From positions 497,904-561,903 of the forward strand of contig NZ_LMRZ01000006.1 of assembly GCF_001428305.1 (NCBI RefSeq): a stretch of DNA of 64,000 bases, in the 5' to 3' direction. A program made the translations under genes and the position numbers. Source of the DNA: Janibacter sp. Soil728 (GTDB lineage Bacteria; Actinomycetota; Actinomycetes; Actinomycetales; Dermatophilaceae). The notes beneath the pieces are model-generated. The model saw only the letters and a list, made by a program, of their open reading frames with translations. It ran no database searches and had not been told where the DNA came from. Of this stretch, positions 16,886 through 26,707 are shown in pieces; positions within the stretch are counted from its first letter, which is position 1, and each line of letters begins with the position of its first letter.

Positions 16886-17905
16886 TCAGCGGGGGACGAT
16901 CGCGGTCTGCGCCGCGGCCACGTCGGGCGCGACGAGCAGGTCGGCCGCGTCGTCGGTGTTGCGCTTGAGGACCGCGAGCGCGATGGGCCCGTCCTCGTGG
17001 TGCCGACCGACGGACGTGACCCGTCCGACGACCTTGTCACCGAGGGAGATCTCGGCCCCGACCTCGGGGAGGGTGTGCCCCGACCCGTCGAGGTGGAGGA
17101 AGGCCAGTCGGCGCGGCGGGCGGCCGAGGTTGTGCACGCGTGCGACGGTCTCCTGCCCGCGGTAGCAGCCCTTGTGCATGTGCACCGCGGTGCGCAGCCA
17201 GTCGACCTCGTGCGCGATCGTGCGGTGATCGGTCTCGGCACCCAACCGCGGGCGCCAGGCAGCGATCCGCAGCGCCTCTGCGGCCCAGGTGCCGACCAGC
17301 TCGCGGTCGCCGACCGCAGCGCTGACCTCGTCGACCGGGACGATGACCTCACGCCACCTGCGCCCGTGTGCCGGGTGCTCCTGCGGCTCGGGACCGTAGA
17401 GCACGGTGTCGCCGACGACGCGGGGCCACGGGTCGACCCATGTCGGCGGCTCGCCCTCCACCCCTTCGCGGTCGACGCTCTCCCCGAGGACGGCGTAGCG
17501 GTCGGAGACGTCGGCAACCTCGACCCGCAGCATGAAGCGCATCGAGTCCAGCCAGGCCGCCAGCACGGGAGCCGTGCCCGGCTCCACCGTGATCCACGTG
17601 GTGGCGCCGTCGTCGACGAGGTGCAGCGCGTGCTCGACGTGCCCCTTGGGCGTGAGGACGAGCGACTCGGCGGAGGTACGAGGTGCCAGCCCGGTCAGCT
17701 GCTGGGTCGTGAGGGAGTGCAGCCACGAGAGACGGTCCTGCCCCGTAACCGTGATGACCCCCCGGTGGGAGAGGTCCACGACCCCCAGGCCCTCGGTGAG
17801 CAGTCGCTGCTCGCGCATCGGGTCCCCGTAGTGGGCGGCGACGCCTGCGTCGATCCCGTCGCCGGGGACGGCGCCGGGGGCCTGCAGCAAGGAAGAAGCA
17901 GTCAT
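16886..17905 (-). CDS. ygfZ: Folate-binding YgfZ/GcvT-like protein
   Basis: 339 residues from ATG 17905. It carries the YgfZ signature KGCYRGQE (Lys-Gly-Cys-Tyr-x-Gly-Gln) about residue 240. YgfZ is a folate-dependent factor that helps assemble or repair some iron-sulfur enzymes. The N-terminal GcvT-like fold and C-terminal barrel are both present, so it is full length. ATG 17905 is preferred to the longer start at 17950 because the latter overlaps the promoter of the divergent LCP gene. Confidence 0.88.
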   Translation of the reverse strand: MTASSLLQAPGAVPGDGIDAGVAAHYGDPMREQRLLTEGLGVVDLSHRGVITVTGQDRLSWLHSLTTQQLTGLAPRTSAESLVLTPKGHVEHALHLVDDGATTWITVEPGTAPVLAAWLDSMRFMLRVEVADVSDRYAVLGESVDREGVEGEPPTWVDPWPRVVGDTVLYGPEPQEHPAHGRRWREVIVPVDEVSAAVGDRELVGTWAAEALRIAAWRPRLGAETDHRTIAHEVDWLRTAVHMHKGCYRGQETVARVHNLGRPPRRLAFLHLDGSGHTLPEVGAEISLGDKVVGRVTSVGRHHEDGPIALAVLKRNTDDAADLLVAPDVAAAQTAIVPR

Positions 17906-17949
17906 GACCCCCAATCTACGACCTTCAGGTTCGCCCCATGCTGGCCGCA

Positions 17950-17955
17950 TAGCAT
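17950..17955 (+). promoter_or_regulatory. -10 box TAGCAT of a leaderless-type promoter
   Basis: TAGCAT fits TANNNT and ends 6 bases before ATG 17962, with no Shine-Dalgarno. This argues for ATG 17962 rather than GTG 17956 as the start of the LCP gene. Confidence 0.5.
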
Positions 17956-17961
17956 GTGCCC

Positions 17962-18969
17962 ATGCTCGAAGACTTCGAGGACACCGACGACACCGTCGAC
18001 GCCTCCTCCCGCAGCCGCTCAGGTCGACGCCGTATGGGCTTCGGACGCCGTCTGGTCGTGACCCTCCTGGCCTTCTTGCTCCTGGTCGTCATCGGGGTCG
18101 GCGGTTACGGCTGGTTCCTCAGCAGCAAGGTCGACCGCAACCTCACCCGCGACAACCTCCTGGGCAGCTCGGCCGACCAGAAGACGACCACCAAGGGCGA
18201 AAAGCTGGTCACCGACAAGGGCACCAACTACCTGCTCATCGGCTCCGACGCGCGTCCCGGTGACACCGGGAGCCGCTCGGACGTCATCCAGCTGGTCCAC
18301 GTGGCCGAGAACCACAAGGACATCTGGATCATCCACTTCCCCCGCGACCTGTACGTCCCGGTCCCCGGCCACGGCGAGGACAAGATCAACGCCGCGTACG
18401 CCTACGGCCAGTCGCCGCTGCTCGTGCAGACCATCCAGGACCTCGTCGGGGTCAAGATCAACCACGTCGCCAAGACCGACTTCGAGGGCTTCAAGAACCT
18501 CACCGACGCCCTCGGCGGCGTCGACATCAACAACCAGCAGGCCAGCCCCAAGTACCCGGCGGGCCCGGTCCACCTGAACGGCGACCAGGCCCTGGAGTAC
18601 GTCCGCGAGCGCAAGACGCTCTCCGAGGGGGACATCTCACGTGGCCAGCGCCAGCAGACCTGGCTCAAGGCGATGATGTCCGAGACCCTCCAACCGAGCG
18701 TCCTGCTCAACCCCGGCAAGCTCAACGGCGTCATCGACGCGGGCACCAGGCACACGACGGTCGACAACACCCTCAGCTCCAGCACGATCCGCCGCGAGGC
18801 GATCAAGCTGCGCAATGTGCGCGGGGGCGACATCCACTTCGTCACCGCGCCCTTCAGCGGCTTCGGGACGGCGCCCGACGGCGGATCCATCGACATCCTC
18901 GACACCCAGGGGATGGCCGAGCTCAGCGACGCCCTGCGCACGGACGACATGGCGTCGTACAACCCCTGA
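17962..18969 (+). CDS. LCP (LytR-CpsA-Psr) family cell-wall glycopolymer ligase
   Basis: 335 residues. A cytoplasmic acidic then basic N terminus, one membrane segment (about 29-53) and an extracytoplasmic LCP domain. Key residues: the LLIGSDARPGDTGSRSD block, the Arg pair region (HFPRDLYV) that binds the lipid diphosphate, and the GGVDI segment. LCP enzymes transfer teichoic acid or arabinogalactan-type polymers from undecaprenyl carriers to peptidoglycan. It could attach the polymer made by the 51-63 kb cluster, although it lies 33 kb away. Confidence 0.92.
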   Translation: MLEDFEDTDDTVDASSRSRSGRRRMGFGRRLVVTLLAFLLLVVIGVGGYGWFLSSKVDRNLTRDNLLGSSADQKTTTKGEKLVTDKGTNYLLIGSDARPGDTGSRSDVIQLVHVAENHKDIWIIHFPRDLYVPVPGHGEDKINAAYAYGQSPLLVQTIQDLVGVKINHVAKTDFEGFKNLTDALGGVDINNQQASPKYPAGPVHLNGDQALEYVRERKTLSEGDISRGQRQQTWLKAMMSETLQPSVLLNPGKLNGVIDAGTRHTTVDNTLSSSTIRREAIKLRNVRGGDIHFVTAPFSGFGTAPDGGSIDILDTQGMAELSDALRTDDMASYNP

Positions 18970-18994
18970 GCGAGGGCTTGCTCGACGCCAGGTG

Positions 18995-19489
18995 TCAGTC
19001 GACGCGCTTCAGCTCCGCCGACAGGTGGCTGGTGAGCGGCTGTCCCATGGCCGCCATGTCCATGACCCACATGAGGTTGGACTTGACGAGGCCGTACATC
19101 CGCTTCGCGGCCGTGTACTCCTTGGCGTGCGGGCTGCGGATGACCCCGTCGGTCTGCACCTCGATGCGGCCCGGCTCGACGCTGCCGTAGTACATCTCGA
19201 CGATGCCGGTGGGGTGGGTGAGCAGCAGCTCCGCTCCCCCTTCGCCACCGGGCCGCCAGAAGCCGAGCTCCGTACCGGAGGGGCGCACCTTGTTGCCCTC
19301 GTCATCGAGGATCCACGACTGGCTCTCCCATCGCAGGAAGGGCCGCTCGTCGTGGCTCACGACGATCTCCTGACCGAAGTTGGCCGACTCGATGGTCGGG
19401 TAGCCGAGGACTCCAGCGCCCTCCCAGCGGCCGACGAGCCAGGCCAGGGGTGCGATGTCGGGGTGGATCGTGGGATCGAGGGTGAACAC
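18995..19489 (-). CDS. Nitrobindin-like heme-binding beta-barrel protein
   Basis: 164 residues from GTG 19489. It has the nitrobindin GxWxGxG motif (GRWEGAG), the conserved YPTI strand and a C-terminal His in [11 protein letters not shown] expected to ligate heme iron. Nitrobindins isomerise peroxynitrite to nitrate and bind NO. The frame extends upstream, but that part is antisense-type sequence over the next gene. Converges on the LCP gene with 25 bases between. Confidence 0.88.
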   Translation of the reverse strand: MFTLDPTIHPDIAPLAWLVGRWEGAGVLGYPTIESANFGQEIVVSHDERPFLRWESQSWILDDEGNKVRPSGTELGFWRPGGEGGAELLLTHPTGIVEMYYGSVEPGRIEVQTDGVIRSPHAKEYTAAKRMYGLVKSNLMWVMDMAAMGQPLTSHLSAELKRVD

Positions 19490-19539
19490 CCGCCCATCGT
19501 AGGGGGATGCGGTCCGCGTCGGGGGCCCCGCTCTCGCTG

Positions 19540-20379
19540 CTAGGCGAGCGGGAGACGTGCCACGAGATGCACCAGCGGCGCCACGACCAGGACCGATGCC
19601 GCACCGGCCGCCACGGCCCCGAGCACGCTGTCGACGGCCGCCTGCTGGGACATCGCCCGACGCAGGGAGACTGCGGCACCCGCTCCGACGACACCCAGCA
19701 GGGCCGGCCAGGCCGCGATCTCGTCCCCGAGGAGGGCGTGGACCAGAACGCCCGCGAGACCACCGACGAGCATGGCTGCGGGGATGATCCAACGGACGGC
19801 CCGGGGGCGCTCGAGGACGAGGTCGACCACGGCCGCGACCGCCAGCGCGATGCTGATGACGACCACCGGGCCACCCCCACCGAGGAAGTCCGTGCTGACG
19901 AAGAGTCCACCGCCAGCGATGACGAGCAGCCCGAGCGATGTGGCGGCCATGTCCTGCGCGAGGTGCACGCGTGCCGGCGCACGGACCAACGGGTGCAGGC
20001 ACATGCCGATGACACCGAGCGCCAGGGCGGCCGGGACGCGCTCGAGATAGGGCTCCTCACCCTGGAGCAGCAGCGCCGCCCCGAGTGCCAGCGCCGTCAC
20101 CATGAGGACGAGCGTCATCCCGACGGGGCTGCGGGTGCCGACGAGTCGCGGCCAGCCTGCTGCCACGACGAGCCCGGCGATGACGACGGCGACGATCTCG
20201 AGCACCCGCTCACCGGAGCCGGCGGCCGCGGCCAGGAGCAGGGCGACGACGACGGTCGCCGCGACCACGACCGGCCGAGGGCGCGCCGCGGGCGCCGCGG
20301 GGTCGACCTCGGTCCCGCCGGCGCGCAGGGCGCGCCGCGAGGCCCGGGACTCGTGCAGAGCAGGTACGTCGGAGGTCAC
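19540..20379 (-). CDS. Polytopic membrane protein of unknown function
   Basis: 279 residues from GTG 20379. After a polar N terminus of about 35 residues there are roughly nine hydrophobic segments with very short loops. Rich in Ala, Val, Leu and Gly; no charged motif in the membrane suggests a transported ion. It is divergent from the GlnR-like regulator and upstream of the nitrobindin gene on the same strand. I do not recognise the family. Confidence 0.7.
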   Translation of the reverse strand: MTSDVPALHESRASRRALRAGGTEVDPAAPAARPRPVVVAATVVVALLLAAAAGSGERVLEIVAVVIAGLVVAAGWPRLVGTRSPVGMTLVLMVTALALGAALLLQGEEPYLERVPAALALGVIGMCLHPLVRAPARVHLAQDMAATSLGLLVIAGGGLFVSTDFLGGGGPVVVISIALAVAAVVDLVLERPRAVRWIIPAAMLVGGLAGVLVHALLGDEIAAWPALLGVVGAGAAVSLRRAMSQQAAVDSVLGAVAAGAASVLVVAPLVHLVARLPLA

Positions 20380-20407
20380 GTGGCGAGGGTATCCGGCGAC
20401 TGCCGCA

Positions 20408-20413
20408 TATTCT
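20408..20413 (+). promoter_or_regulatory. -10 box TATTCT of a leaderless-type promoter
   Basis: TATTCT fits TANNNT and ends 8 bases before ATG 20422, with no Shine-Dalgarno between them. Confidence 0.45.
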
Positions 20414-20421
20414 TGCGACTG

Positions 20422-21141
20422 ATGGCCAGACTCCTGCTCCTGACGGATGACCTGGCGCCCAGTGCCGCGGTGCTTCCGGCTCTCGGGTTGCTGGGGCATC
20501 AGGTGCGCACGCTGCCGGCCGCCGCATCGGCCGTCATGGACACCACCGACGTCGACGTCGTCCTCGTCGACGCCCGGGTCGAGCTGGCCCAGGCCCGCTC
20601 GCTCTGCCGGGTCCTGCGGACGGCCGAGATCGCCGTGCCCGTCATCGCCATCCTCACCGAGGGGGGACTCACCGCGGTCAACGCCGAGTGGGCCGTCGAC
20701 GACATCCTCCTCGACCGGGCAGGCCCCGCCGAGGTCGAGGCACGCCTGCGCCTGTCCATGACCCGGGCCGTGGCACCCTCGGGGGACGACGAACGCATCG
20801 TCGCCGGCGATCTGACGATCGACGAGAGCAGCTACTCCGCCCGGCTCGGCCCCCGGCTGCTCAACCTGACCTACAAGGAATTCGAGCTCCTCAAGCACCT
20901 CGCCCAGGACCCCGGACGCGTCTTCACCCGCGCCCAGCTCCTGCAGGAGGTCTGGGGATACGACTACTACGGAGGGACCCGCACCGTGGACGTCCACGTC
21001 CGGCGCCTGCGCGCCAAGCTCGGCAGCGAGCACGAACAGCTCATCGGCACCATCCGCAATGTCGGGTACCGCTTCGTGGTGGTCCGCGACGACACGGGCG
21101 GCGACATGACGGCCGGCGACAACCCGACGGCGGCCTCCTGA
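20422..21141 (+). CDS. glnR: GlnR-type orphan OmpR-family response regulator
   Basis: 239 residues. The receiver starts [10 protein letters not shown] and has Asp50 in [11 protein letters not shown] at the phospho-acceptor position, but lacks the usual Lys-Pro pair, as in GlnR regulators that work without phosphorylation. The winged helix is complete ([15 protein letters not shown] ... [14 protein letters not shown]). GlnR is the global nitrogen regulator of actinomycetes; in M. tuberculosis it also lies next to mshD (Rv0818-Rv0819). No histidine kinase gene is adjacent. TGATG overlap with mshD shows coupling. Confidence 0.88.
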   Translation: MARLLLLTDDLAPSAAVLPALGLLGHQVRTLPAAASAVMDTTDVDVVLVDARVELAQARSLCRVLRTAEIAVPVIAILTEGGLTAVNAEWAVDDILLDRAGPAEVEARLRLSMTRAVAPSGDDERIVAGDLTIDESSYSARLGPRLLNLTYKEFELLKHLAQDPGRVFTRAQLLQEVWGYDYYGGTRTVDVHVRRLRAKLGSEHEQLIGTIRNVGYRFVVVRDDTGGDMTAGDNPTAAS

Positions 21142-22043
21142 TGGCGACGATCGCCCCCTTCGCCCGCCTGTCCGCCGACCACGTCGAGCAGGTGCGAGCC
21201 GCTGCGTCCGCGGCCACGACCGCGGACGGCGTCGAGCCGCTCAGCGAAGCCTTCGTCCTGGCCCTGCCGCGCGAGGGTGACCACCTCGTCGCCCTCGACG
21301 GTGCATCGGTGATCGGGTACGCGTCAACCGTCGCGGACGGCTCCCTCGAGGCCTTCGTGACGCCCAACCACCGCACGAAGGGGGTGGGCGCCGCCTTGCT
21401 GGGCACCGCTCTGGAGCGCCGACCCGACGCCCGTCCGTGGGCACACGGCGACCTCCCGGCCTCACGCGCTCTCGGTGAGCGCCTGGGTCTGCAGGTCGTC
21501 CGGGAGCTGCTCGTCCTCTCTCGCCCCGTGCAGACCGGCGACGAGCAGGACCCGCCGCTCCCCGACGGGTTCGTGCACCGCACCTTCCGCACCGGCAGCG
21601 ACGAGGAGCCCCTGCTGGCCGTCAACGCAGCCGCCTTCGTCGACCACCCTGAGCAGGGATCGCTCGACCCGGCCGGCCTGGCCGAGCGGATGGACCAACC
21701 CTGGTTCGACCCCGAAGGGGTGATCCTGCTCGAGGACGGCGACCCGAGCCGTCTCGCCGGGTTCCACTGGACCAAGATCGACCCGCCCGGCGGCCCCGTC
21801 GGCGAGGTCTACGTCGTGGGCGTGCACCCCGACCTGCACGGCCGAGGACTGGCGGGCCCCCTGACCCGACTCGGCCTGGCCCACCTCGCCCGACGCGGGG
21901 TCACCGAGGTCGAGCTCTACGTCGAGGCCGACAACGCTCCCGCGCTGGCGACCTACGGGAGAGCCGGCTTCGAGCGCAAGGCCGTCCATGTCATGTACTC
22001 CCCTGCACGTTCATCGGAGGTTCACGCGCAAGTGCAAGGATGA
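21141..22043 (+). CDS. mshD: Mycothiol synthase (acetyltransferase)
   Basis: 300 residues with two GNAT domains in tandem, the MshD architecture. It acetylates Cys-GlcN-Ins with acetyl-CoA, the last step of mycothiol synthesis. The C-terminal domain has the acetyl-CoA loop [17 protein letters not shown] and [19 protein letters not shown]; the N-terminal domain has a weaker copy ([15 protein letters not shown]). Coupled to glnR upstream and overlapping ppk downstream by 4 bases. A candidate PHO box for ppk lies within its last codons. Confidence 0.93.
   Translation: MATIAPFARLSADHVEQVRAAASAATTADGVEPLSEAFVLALPREGDHLVALDGASVIGYASTVADGSLEAFVTPNHRTKGVGAALLGTALERRPDARPWAHGDLPASRALGERLGLQVVRELLVLSRPVQTGDEQDPPLPDGFVHRTFRTGSDEEPLLAVNAAAFVDHPEQGSLDPAGLAERMDQPWFDPEGVILLEDGDPSRLAGFHWTKIDPPGGPVGEVYVVGVHPDLHGRGLAGPLTRLGLAHLARRGVTEVELYVEADNAPALATYGRAGFERKAVHVMYSPARSSEVHAQVQG
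22009..22030 (+). promoter_or_regulatory. Candidate PHO box upstream of ppk
   Basis: GTTCATC at 22009 and GTTCACG at 22020 are exactly 11 bases apart, the spacing of PhoP/RegX3 direct repeats. The site lies inside the 3' end of mshD and ends 9 bases before the ppk ATG. Confidence 0.5.
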
Positions 22044-24319
22044 TCGACATGGTGGACATCGACGCCGCACATGCCCTCCCCGCCCCGCACCCCGGGACGG
22101 TCACCGGTGACGTCTCGATGTCCTCCTCGTCGCCCGCCGCGGCCAGCGAGCTGCGCTCCCGTGCGGCCAACGGCCGCTTCGTGCGTACCGCCCACCCCGA
22201 CGAGGCGGACACGTCCGAGCTGTCGAGCGACCGCTTCCTCGACCGGGAGATCAGCTGGCTGCAGTTCAACGAACGCGTCCTGCAGCTGGCCGCCGACGAG
22301 TCCGTGCCGCTGCTCGAGCGCGCCCGCTTCCTCGCGATCTTCACGAGCAACCTCGACGAGTTCTTCATGGTCCGCGCCGCCGGCCTCAAGCGGCGCATCG
22401 CGACCGGTATCGCCGTGCGCAGCCCCTCCGGTCTGGAACCACGCGAGGTCCTCGAGCAGATCTCCCGGGTCGCTCATGACCTGTCCGCCATGCAGACCCG
22501 CATCTTCGACGGCAGCGTGCGGCCCGCGCTCGTCGACGAGGGCATCAGCATCGTGCGCTGGAGCGAGGTGGAGACACCAGAGCAGGAGCGCCTCGGCGAG
22601 CTCTTCAGCAACGAGATCTACCCGGTGCTCACCCCCTTGGCCGTCGACCCGGCCCACCCCTTCCCCTACATCTCAGGGCTGTCCCTCAACCTCGCGGTCA
22701 TCCTCATCAACCCCAAGACGGGCAAGGAGCACTTCGCGCGGATCAAGATGCCGCCCTCTCTCCCGCGCTTCCTCAAGGTGCGTCGGGTCTCCGCGTCGGT
22801 CACCGAGGACCTCTTCGAGGCCCAGTTCGTGCCGCTCGAGGACGTCATCGCCGCGCACCTCGACCAGCTCTTCCCCGGCATGGAGGTGCACGAGCACTAC
22901 TCCTTCCGGGTCACCCGCAACGAGGACCTCGAGGTCGAGGAGGACGATGCCGAGAACCTGCTGGCGGCCCTGGAGAAGGAGCTGACCCGGCGCCGCTTCG
23001 GCCCGCCGGTCCGCCTGGAGGTCGAGGAGGACCTCGACGACCACGTCATGGAGCTGCTCACCCGAGAGCTGGGTGTGACCGAGGACGAGGTCTACCGGCT
23101 GCCCGCACCGCTCGACCTGCGGGGTCTCAACGAGATCGCCGACATCGATCGGACCGACCTGCACTTCCCTCCCTTCGTCGCCCGCACCAACCCCGACCTC
23201 GCCCCGGCCGAGTCGTCCAAGGCGGCCAACCTCATCGAGCGGATCGCCCGCCAGGACGTGCTCCTGCAGCACCCGTACGACTCCTTCTCCACCTCGGTGC
23301 AGGCCTTCCTCGAGCAGGCCGCCGCCGACCCACAGGTCCTCGCGATCAAGCAGACGCTCTACCGCACGAGCGGCGACAGCCCGATCGTCGACGCACTCAT
23401 CGACGCGGCCGAGGCCGGCAAGCAGGTGCTCGCGGTCGTCGAGATCAAGGCGCGCTTCGACGAGCAGAACAACATCGAGTGGGCCCGCAAGCTCGAGCAC
23501 GCCGGCGTCCACGTCGTCTACGGGATCGTCGGGCTGAAGACCCACTGCAAGCTCGCGCTCGTCGTGCGGCAGGAGCCCGACGGCCTCGCGCGCTACTGCC
23601 ACGTCGGGACCGGCAACTACAACCCCAAGACCGCACGGCTCTACGAGGACGTGGGGCTGCTGACGGCCGACCCGGAGGTCGGTCAGGACCTCACCCGACT
23701 CTTCAACCAGCTCTCCGGCCTGGCGCCGCGCAGCAGGTTCAAGCGACTCCTCGTCGCGCCGCGCAGCATCCGTGACGGGCTCATCGACCGGATCGACAAG
23801 CAGATCCACCGACAGGTCCAGCACGGTGACGGGCGCATCGCCTTCAAGGTCAACTCCCTCGTCGACGAGGCCACGATCGACGCCCTGTACCGCGCCAGCA
23901 TCGCCGGGGTCCGGGTCGACATCTGGGTACGTGGCATCTGCGCCCTGCGCCCCGGCGTCAAGGGCCTCAGCGACAACATCAGGGTGCACTGCGTGCTCGG
24001 GCGCTTCCTCGAGCACTCCCGGATCTTCCTCTTCGGGACCGGCGAGGACCGCGAGGCGTGGTTCGGCTCGGCCGACCTCATGCACCGCAACCTCGACCGG
24101 CGGGTCGAGGCGCTGGTCCGCATCGTCGAGCCGCGCCATGTCGAGCAGCTCTTCGATCTCGTCTCCCGTGGGATGTCGGGTGACTACGGCCACTGGTCCC
24201 TCGACGGTGACGGCCGGTGGACCCGCGTCCACCAGGGCCCGGACGGGACCCCGCTGCCCGACATCCAGGCCGCGCTCATCGCGATGCACGCCAAGCGTCG
24301 TCGCAAGGCGCGGCGTTGA
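22040..24319 (+). CDS. ppk: Polyphosphate kinase 1
   Basis: 759 residues, slightly longer than most PPK1 because of a variable N-terminal extension of about 70. It makes polyphosphate from ATP, reversibly. The autophosphorylated His is in [11 protein letters not shown], and the second conserved His in [16 protein letters not shown]; the N domain starts [23 protein letters not shown] precedes ATG 22040. MutT1 follows with TTGA overlap, as in Rv2984-Rv2985. A PHO box-like repeat just upstream suggests induction on phosphate starvation. Confidence 0.95.
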   Translation: MIDMVDIDAAHALPAPHPGTVTGDVSMSSSSPAAASELRSRAANGRFVRTAHPDEADTSELSSDRFLDREISWLQFNERVLQLAADESVPLLERARFLAIFTSNLDEFFMVRAAGLKRRIATGIAVRSPSGLEPREVLEQISRVAHDLSAMQTRIFDGSVRPALVDEGISIVRWSEVETPEQERLGELFSNEIYPVLTPLAVDPAHPFPYISGLSLNLAVILINPKTGKEHFARIKMPPSLPRFLKVRRVSASVTEDLFEAQFVPLEDVIAAHLDQLFPGMEVHEHYSFRVTRNEDLEVEEDDAENLLAALEKELTRRRFGPPVRLEVEEDLDDHVMELLTRELGVTEDEVYRLPAPLDLRGLNEIADIDRTDLHFPPFVARTNPDLAPAESSKAANLIERIARQDVLLQHPYDSFSTSVQAFLEQAAADPQVLAIKQTLYRTSGDSPIVDALIDAAEAGKQVLAVVEIKARFDEQNNIEWARKLEHAGVHVVYGIVGLKTHCKLALVVRQEPDGLARYCHVGTGNYNPKTARLYEDVGLLTADPEVGQDLTRLFNQLSGLAPRSRFKRLLVAPRSIRDGLIDRIDKQIHRQVQHGDGRIAFKVNSLVDEATIDALYRASIAGVRVDIWVRGICALRPGVKGLSDNIRVHCVLGRFLEHSRIFLFGTGEDREAWFGSADLMHRNLDRRVEALVRIVEPRHVEQLFDLVSRGMSGDYGHWSLDGDGRWTRVHQGPDGTPLPDIQAALIAMHAKRRRKARR

Positions 24320-25278
24320 GCACGGCGAGCGTCCTGGCCGCAGGGACGCTGCCGTGGCGGCGGCGACGTGGGCGCCTGCAGGTCGCTGTCATCCACCGGC
24401 CCCGCTACGACGACTGGTCGTGGGCCAAGGGCAAGCTCGAGCCTGGCGAGACCTTCCCCACCACCGCCGTGCGGGAGACGCTCGAGGAGACCGGGCTGCG
24501 CGTGCGGCTGGGCCACCCACTCCCGACGACGACCTACACCGTGGGCTCCGCCTCCGGTGCTGCGGTCAAGGAGGTGCGCTACTGGGCCGCGGAGGTCACC
24601 GGTGGTGACGGGGGCCTGGTCCACGAGGTCGACGCCGTCGACTGGGTCGAGGCCGATGCCGCCGCGGACCGGCTGTCCTACCTGCACGACCGCACCCAGC
24701 TGGAGGCGCTCCGGGCCGCCGATGCCAGCGGCACCCTCACGACCTGGTCCCTGGCGATCCTGCGCCACGCCAAGGCCCACCCGCGCTCCTCGTGGGTGGA
24801 CGACGACTGGCTGCGTCCGCTGAGCGATCAGGGCCGCGTGCAGGCCGCCGAGCTCGTCCCCCTGCTCGACGGGTACGGGATCCAACGCCTGGTGAGCAGC
24901 CCCTCCACCCGGGCCAGCGACACCCTCGCCCCCTACGCCACGGCCAGCGGCGGCACGCTCCGGCTCAGGCCCGGGCTGTCCGAGGAGGGTTACGCCGAGG
25001 ACCCCAGCCGCGCCGGGCACCACCTGGATCGACTCCTCGTCCGAGGCGTCCCCGCGTGCCTGTGCAGCCACGGGCCGGTGCTGCCCGACCTGGTCGCTCG
25101 GCTCCTCGGACGGGTCGACCCCGCCCTGGCACCGGGACTGGTTGCCCGCTCGGTCATCGAGGAGGTCGTCACCGACGGGCTGGCGAAGGGGGAGGTCCTC
25201 ATCGCCCACGTGGTGGGCACCGGTGAGGCCGCCCGGATCGTCGCCGCGGAGCGGCACCACCCCCACGACCGCGGGTAG
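24316..25278 (+). CDS. mutT1: MutT1-like Nudix hydrolase with histidine phosphatase domain
   Basis: 320 residues from TTG 24316, the only start that fits; it overlaps the ppk stop. The N-terminal Nudix domain (about 1-135) has the box from GKLEPGE to RETLEETG. The C-terminal histidine phosphatase domain starts with LRHAKAH. MutT1 of mycobacteria removes 8-oxo-dGTP and 8-oxo-GTP in two steps using the two domains and also degrades diadenosine polyphosphates. The ppk linkage supports the assignment. Confidence 0.9.
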   Translation: MSTASVLAAGTLPWRRRRGRLQVAVIHRPRYDDWSWAKGKLEPGETFPTTAVRETLEETGLRVRLGHPLPTTTYTVGSASGAAVKEVRYWAAEVTGGDGGLVHEVDAVDWVEADAAADRLSYLHDRTQLEALRAADASGTLTTWSLAILRHAKAHPRSSWVDDDWLRPLSDQGRVQAAELVPLLDGYGIQRLVSSPSTRASDTLAPYATASGGTLRLRPGLSEEGYAEDPSRAGHHLDRLLVRGVPACLCSHGPVLPDLVARLLGRVDPALAPGLVARSVIEEVVTDGLAKGEVLIAHVVGTGEAARIVAAERHHPHDRG

Positions 25279-25336
25279 CGATCCCCTACCTCGGGTGTGA
25301 CGCGCGCGCGACCCGAACCACGACTGTGCAGGTGTG

Positions 25337-25380
25337 ATTCACCGGCTGTTCACCGATTCCGGGCCATCCGGTCACCGAGC
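25337..25380 (+). promoter_or_regulatory. PHO box array upstream of pstS
   Basis: Four consecutive 11-base units: ATTCACC at 25337, GTTCACC at 25348, a degenerate unit at 25359 and GGTCACC at 25370. This matches the GTTCACC-type direct repeats bound by PhoP/RegX3 regulators. It lies 94-137 bases before the pstS GTG. Confidence 0.75.
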
Positions 25381-25473
25381 GTCCCTACGTTCGTCAACGT
25401 ACGACCACGGCGGTCGCGGCGGACTGCCCTCGTCGCGCGTCCGTGTCCACCCCCTCAGAGAGGTCTGACAGAC

Positions 25474-26592
25474 GTGACTCGTTCCACCCGCAGCCGCAAG
25501 GTCCTCACCGGCACCGCTGCCCTCGCCCTCACCTTCGCGATGACCGCCTGTGCCGCGGGCAACGAGGGTGGCTCCGACTCCTCCACCTCCGGCAGCAGCT
25601 CCGACAGCGCCGCCGTCTCCGGCACCATCAAGGGTGCCGGCGCCAGCTCCATGGAGAAGGCCCAGAACGAGTGGATTGCCAAGTTCACCGAGGTGGCTCC
25701 CGACGCCACCGTCGAGTACGCGCCCGACGGCTCCGGCACCGGCCGTGAGAAGTTCATCAACGGCGCCGTGAGCTTCGCCGGCACCGACTCGGCGATGGAC
25801 GACGAGGAGATCGCCGCAGCCAAGAAGAAGGGCTGCACCGGCGACACCATCCAGTTCCCCATCTACGTCTCCCCGATCGCGGTCGCCTACAACCTCAAGG
25901 GCGTCGACGACCTCAACCTCAGCGCCGAGGTCATCGCGGACATCTTCTCCGGGAAGATCAAGACCTGGAACGACCCGGCGATCGCCAAGGACAACAAGGG
26001 CGTCAAGCTGCCCAGCACCAAGATCACGCCGGTCAACCGCTCGGACGAGTCCGGCACCTCGAAGAACTTCTCCTCGTACCTGGCCGAGGCCGCCCCGAAG
26101 AAGTGGACGCACGAGCCCGACGACGTGTGGCCCATCAAGGGTGGCGAGGCTGCCAAGGGCACCTCCGGTGTCGTCGACACGATCGGCGCCGGCGAGGGCA
26201 ACATCGGCTACGCCGACGCCTCGCAGATCGGTGACCTCAAGGCCGCCAAGATCAAGGCTGGCAAGGAGTTCATCGAGTACAGCCCCCAGGCTGCCGCCAA
26301 GATCCTCGAGAGCGCCAAGCGGGTCGACGAGACCAGCAAGAGCAACTACGCCGTCAAGCTCGACCGTGGCAACGCGGGCGAGGGCGTCTACCCGGTCGTC
26401 CTGGTCTCCTACGCGGTCGCCTGCTCCGAGTACAAGGACCCGGAGACGGCCAACACGGTCAAGTCCTACCTCGAGTACGCCGTCTCCGCCGAGGGCCAGA
26501 AGGCCTCCACGGAGGCTGCCGGCTCCGCCCCGCTGAGCGAGGCCGCCACCAAGAGCGCGAGCGACGCTCTGGGTCTGATCAAGACCGACTGA
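25474..26592 (+). CDS. pstS: Phosphate ABC transporter substrate-binding lipoprotein
   Basis: 372 residues from GTG 25474, preceded by GAGAGG. Signal peptide with lipobox MTAC (Cys26), then a Gly/Ser/Asp linker. The phosphate-binding fold shows GAGASSMEK, DGSGTGREKF, SFAGTDSAM and NRSDESGTSKNF, which supply the anion-binding loops. Captures phosphate outside the membrane for PstCAB. Preceded by a PHO box array; followed by a hairpin before pstC. Confidence 0.95.
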   Translation: MTRSTRSRKVLTGTAALALTFAMTACAAGNEGGSDSSTSGSSSDSAAVSGTIKGAGASSMEKAQNEWIAKFTEVAPDATVEYAPDGSGTGREKFINGAVSFAGTDSAMDDEEIAAAKKKGCTGDTIQFPIYVSPIAVAYNLKGVDDLNLSAEVIADIFSGKIKTWNDPAIAKDNKGVKLPSTKITPVNRSDESGTSKNFSSYLAEAAPKKWTHEPDDVWPIKGGEAAKGTSGVVDTIGAGEGNIGYADASQIGDLKAAKIKAGKEFIEYSPQAAAKILESAKRVDETSKSNYAVKLDRGNAGEGVYPVVLVSYAVACSEYKDPETANTVKSYLEYAVSAEGQKASTEAAGSAPLSEAATKSASDALGLIKTD

Positions 26593-26620
26593 GCAGCTTG
26601 ACCTCAGGGCTCGACCCGTT

Positions 26621-26653
26621 CGGCCCTGTGGCTGCATCGCAGCCGCAGGGCCG
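26621..26653 (+). promoter_or_regulatory. Intercistronic hairpin between pstS and pstC
   Basis: 15-bp arms (26621-26635 and 26639-26653) with one G-U pair and a 3-base loop, no T-tract. Such hairpins often protect or attenuate transcripts so that the binding protein is made in excess over the membrane subunits. Confidence 0.6.
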
Positions 26654-26707
26654 ATCGGCGCGTCGCCCCGCACCCTTCCCATCCCCCGACGGAAGCAGCA
26701 GGACACC

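Noticed and set aside
22673..24289. 538-codon minus-strand frame over ppk
   Set aside because: Antisense to ppk, no recognisable domain.
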